NCBI RefSeq assembly: GCF_019236475.1
Contig: NZ_JAFAIX010000014.1
Location: 186,001-250,000 of the forward strand
Direction of reading: 5' to 3'
DNA: 64,000 nt
DNA from: Chitinophaga sp.
Lineage (GTDB): Bacteria; Bacteroidota; Bacteroidia; Chitinophagales; Chitinophagaceae
The notes beneath the pieces are model-generated. The model searched no databases. It saw only the letters and a list, made by a program, of their open reading frames with translations, and was not told the origin of the DNA. Made by a program: the position numbers and the translations under genes. Below are positions 61,608 to 64,000 of this stretch, piece by piece (position 1 is the first letter of the stretch; every line of letters begins with the position of its first letter).

Positions 61608-62069
61608 ATGGCTAATGAAACAATCTGGCATACATCCACTACTGCCACCGCATTGAATGAGAAAGGGAAATCCACGATGAATGAGCACTTGGGAATGGAA
61701 TTTACCGAAGTAGGCCCTAATTATCTTCGTATACGCATGCCCGTAGATCATAGAACGGTACAAACTTATGGCATCCTGCATGGAGGCGCTTCCTTAGCGC
61801 TGGCGGAAACAGTGGGTAGTATTGCGTCTACGCTGGTGATAGATCCCACCACCACCATTTGTGTTGGTATGGAGATAAATGCCAATCACATACGCAGCGC
61901 CCGTTCGGGATATGTGCACGGAACCGCTACCCCTATCCACCTCGGCGGTAAAACACATATCTGGGAAATCAGGATCGTGGATGATGAACAACGACTGGTA
62001 TGTATTTGTAGGCATACGGTGGCTATTCTGGAAAGAGCTGGTCACTTTGCTGCGAGTAACGCGGGATAG
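61608..62069 (+). CDS. Hotdog-fold acyl-CoA thioesterase (PaaI/MenI-like)
   Basis: A 153-residue hotdog thioesterase. The hotdog helix carries YGILHGGASLALAETVGSIAS with the catalytic glutamate in AETVGS, and the following strands INANHIRSARSGYVHGTATPIHLG match the PaaI-type uncharacterised thioesterases, including the DHNA-CoA hydrolase of menaquinone synthesis. Substrate cannot be set from sequence; no menaquinone genes are nearby. It converges on an outer-membrane protein gene across a hairpin. Confidence 0.87.
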   Translation: MANETIWHTSTTATALNEKGKSTMNEHLGMEFTEVGPNYLRIRMPVDHRTVQTYGILHGGASLALAETVGSIASTLVIDPTTTICVGMEINANHIRSARSGYVHGTATPIHLGGKTHIWEIRIVDDEQRLVCICRHTVAILERAGHFAASNAG

Positions 62070-62100
62070 TAAAGCGATGCGTGTCTCCCTAAAAATATCA

Positions 62101-62133
62101 AAAGCGGCCACCTCACTAGGAGATGACCGCTTT
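62101..62133. terminator. Terminator between convergent genes
   Basis: AAAGCGGCCACCTC (62101-62114) and GAGATGACCGCTTT (about 62120-62133) form a stem with two wobble or mismatched pairs. Confidence 0.55.
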
Positions 62134-62155
62134 CTTAATAATTGCCTGCTATTGA

Positions 62156-62929
62156 TTACTGCTTAATGCGATAAGCATAGCCCAACATGGCAGTACCTGC
62201 GCCAATGTTGTTTTTACCATTCGCTTCTCCTTTCTGGATGTTCAGGAAACCGTAGTTACCACCACCTTCAATGAAGACCTGGTTTCTGCCAAAATGATAC
62301 GCCAGACCGATGTTACCGCTGATACCAACGTTGAAAGTATGCAACTGATCTTTGATGTTCTGCGTATTGTCGAATGACCGTACGCCTACCGCCTGCAAAG
62401 GCTGTGTACCCGCAGGGTCCAGGAACCATTGGCTACTACCGCTGGTCACCTGTTTAGCAGATACCAGTAAACCCACGAAAGGTCCTGCATCTACGTACAG
62501 GCGGAGTGGTGATTTGCCCAGATTCCAGCCAAATTTCGCCAGGATAGGCAACATCAAATAATTGATCTTCGCCTCGCTTTTGAAATCTCCATAGAGATAC
62601 GTTGGAGCAGGGTTAGGTGCAAAAAATGGCTTCGCCTGATCAGGTGTCGGGAATGCCTGCATGCCTTTCTTCTGGCCACCCTGTGAAGAGTATTCCAGCA
62701 TCGGCTGAATAGAGAATAGTTTACTGATATGGAATTCAGCAAATACTCCGAAATCAGGCCCCAAGCGGGATGAATAACCTTCATTCAAGGGATTGGTGGA
62801 ACTTCCACCTGCAGATAATTTGGGGATACTGATACCAGCCCTCGCCCCTAAGTCGATCTGCTGTGCATGGACACCCACGCACAACAACAATGCTGTTGCC
62901 AGCAAAAGAGAAAACTGTTGGATTTTCAT
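62156..62929 (-). CDS. Outer-membrane beta-barrel protein (porin-family PF13568-like)
   Basis: About 257 residues from ATG 62929; a TTG 45 bases earlier is in frame. Signal peptide MKIQQFSLLLATALLLCVGVHAQ, then alternating strands of an eight- to ten-strand barrel: IDLGARAGISIPKL, FGVFAEFHISKLFSIQPMLEYSSQG, LMLPILAKFGWN, LRLYVDAGPFVGLLVSA, FNVGISGNIGLAYHFGRNQVFIEGGGNYGF. This is the common Bacteroidetes outer membrane protein beta-barrel domain; cargo or partner unknown. Confidence 0.85.
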   Translation of the reverse strand: MKIQQFSLLLATALLLCVGVHAQQIDLGARAGISIPKLSAGGSSTNPLNEGYSSRLGPDFGVFAEFHISKLFSIQPMLEYSSQGGQKKGMQAFPTPDQAKPFFAPNPAPTYLYGDFKSEAKINYLMLPILAKFGWNLGKSPLRLYVDAGPFVGLLVSAKQVTSGSSQWFLDPAGTQPLQAVGVRSFDNTQNIKDQLHTFNVGISGNIGLAYHFGRNQVFIEGGGNYGFLNIQKGEANGKNNIGAGTAMLGYAYRIKQ

Positions 62930-63079
62930 GGTTTCTTGATTGTAACTAATTTCTAAAGTTAACCATTTGATCAATACCGTTCATAATCGAACCTTCCGCA
63001 CATCATATATTCTTGTACTATTCATAAAAATGACCCATTTTTGAGCATCGCAGATGCTGCATGAACAATGATTTGAACA

Positions 63080-64000
63080 ATGAAAAAAAGACTATTCCCG
63101 GCCATCGGCGCCGATCGCAGCCCATTACACTTTATTAGGCAAACAGGTTTGTTCCTGTTATTCATTTTGCTGACCACCCAAGTTGTCTTGGCACAATCTT
63201 CAGCAAACCCATCCTTGTTACAATTAAAAGGCACCCGTAGTTGGATTAAAGTGACCTGGATACAACCAGCCAATGCTACCAGTTATCGTGTATACTGGTC
63301 TGTTACGAACAAACAACCGAATACTCCAGGTGCTACCCTGCCTGCCAATAGTAATCGGTACTATATCCAACAAGTAAAACCGGCTACCAAGTATTATATT
63401 TGGGTGGAAACAACTACTCCTGAAAAGAAAGGCAAAACCCTTACAGGCAACGTGATCACCCAAACGAAATGGTCGATCGACAGTCAAGAGGTTCGTCAAT
63501 TGGACATCCCCAGTTCTGCTGCCGTTCCAGCCGGCATGAAACTTTTCTGGCATGATGAGTTCAATGATGAAATGCTGGATAGAAACAAATGGCATACGGT
63601 ATATTATTCCAATATCGATTTTCTCAATAAAGTGAATATGGACGCCATGTTGGGCGACAGTCTACCTGAAGCTGCCTATCATTTCTCCGGCCACTCCATT
63701 GATATTTTCACGAACGATTCGCTCCCCCTTAAAGCATATTATCCTGCCAACGGCAGAAAGATCTCGTCTCTCCAAACCTACGACTGGCGCACCAATGAAA
63801 ACCTCCTGGACAATAGCAGGGGCGGTTACTTTGAAGTACGCGTGAAACGCAGTTTTACGGGCAAGCCGCAGGGACTCAATACCGCCTACTGGTTCGACTC
63901 TCCAGGACCTGATCTGAAATATTACCTGCAAGAAGGCACTACCCGCAATGGCACTACTGGCGTACGTCCAAAAGGACAGGTGTTTGAAATCGATGTATTC
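63080..64000 (+). CDS. Secreted glycoside hydrolase, GH16-like, 5' part (cut by window edge)
   Basis: The frame is open from ATG 63080 to the end of the window (307 residues). Signal peptide with hydrophobic stretch TGLFLLFILLTTQVVLAQ after a long basic start; an Fn3-like domain at about 50-135 (WIKVTWIQPANATSYRVYWS); then MKLFWHDEFNDEMLDRNKWH, the first strand of GH16-type concanavalin-A-like enzymes, and KGQVFEIDVF at the cut, where the catalytic E(I/L)D(I/V)xE motif starts. GH16 enzymes cleave beta-1,3/1,4-glucans or galactans. The catalytic acid lies outside the window, so family placement is probable only. Confidence 0.72.
   Translation, partial: MKKRLFPAIGADRSPLHFIRQTGLFLLFILLTTQVVLAQSSANPSLLQLKGTRSWIKVTWIQPANATSYRVYWSVTNKQPNTPGATLPANSNRYYIQQVKPATKYYIWVETTTPEKKGKTLTGNVITQTKWSIDSQEVRQLDIPSSAAVPAGMKLFWHDEFNDEMLDRNKWHTVYYSNIDFLNKVNMDAMLGDSLPEAAYHFSGHSIDIFTNDSLPLKAYYPANGRKISSLQTYDWRTNENLLDNSRGGYFEVRVKRSFTGKPQGLNTAYWFDSPGPDLKYYLQEGTTRNGTTGVRPKGQVFEIDVF

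Overview
The window looks like chromosome of a Bacteroidetes bacterium of the Chitinophaga type (Chitinophagaceae). This is inferred from gene content: a secreted GH18 chitinase with a type IX secretion tail, a FecI/FecR-SusC-SusD block, several TonB-dependent receptors, a HmuY-type heme lipoprotein, a PafA-type phosphatase, lanthipeptide leaders of the Bacteroidetes KKLxLxKI kind, and promoters of the form TTTG-N19/20-TAnnTTTG. No rRNA, tRNA, CRISPR array, intact insertion sequence or prophage was recognised.

Layout. 1-1007: start of a B12-binding radical SAM protein (minus strand, cut by the window edge). 1.1-3.5 kb: a secreted YceI protein and a DUF2029/GT87-like membrane protein. 3.6-14.2 kb: a minus-strand urease operon, ureABCEFGD, continued by a UreH-type nickel permease, a urea channel and two TonB-dependent receptors, so outer-membrane uptake, nickel and urea transport, enzyme and maturation factors sit together. 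14.4-18.7 kb: a small secreted protein, an AraC regulator and a large outer-membrane receptor with a possible AraC operator between them. 18.8-26.5 kb: glycerol block (DeoR/GlpR repressor, glpD, glpK, glpF, a periplasmic glycerophosphodiesterase and a PafA phosphatase) that could take glycerophosphodiesters to glycerol outside the cytoplasm and on to dihydroxyacetone phosphate inside. 26.6-32.4 kb: a serine hydrolase, a heme-uptake operon (HmuR-like, HmuY, DUF6607) and a free-standing secreted M17 N-terminal domain. 32.4-43 kb: chitinase, a lipoprotein, a signal-peptide stub, GH130, two acetyltransferases, a receiver/kinase pair with overlapping 3' ends, and two poorly understood genes. 43-52.4 kb: ECF sigma/anti-sigma, SusC/SusD, an aryl-sulfate sulfotransferase and a TsdA-like di-heme cytochrome c, apparently one sulfur-linked uptake and oxidation locus. 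52.4-52.75 kb: a hairpin repeat running into seven 45/46-bp tandem repeats.

54-60.8 kb is the most interesting part: a class I lanthipeptide locus with a full-length LanB dehydratase, LanC cyclase, a NarL-type response regulator and six short precursor genes. Three precursors lie on the plus strand before lanC, and three near-identical ones lie on the minus strand beyond the regulator; most are short enough to be missed by routine gene calling. The two precursor sets carry different cores but related leaders, and an identical 11-bp motif lies upstream of both. No export or leader-peptidase gene is visible. 60.9-64 kb: acetyltransferase, hotdog thioesterase, outer-membrane barrel protein and the 5' part of a secreted GH16-like glycosidase.

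A dispersed composite hairpin repeat (3.5, 26.5 and 52.4 kb) ties otherwise unrelated intergenic regions together.
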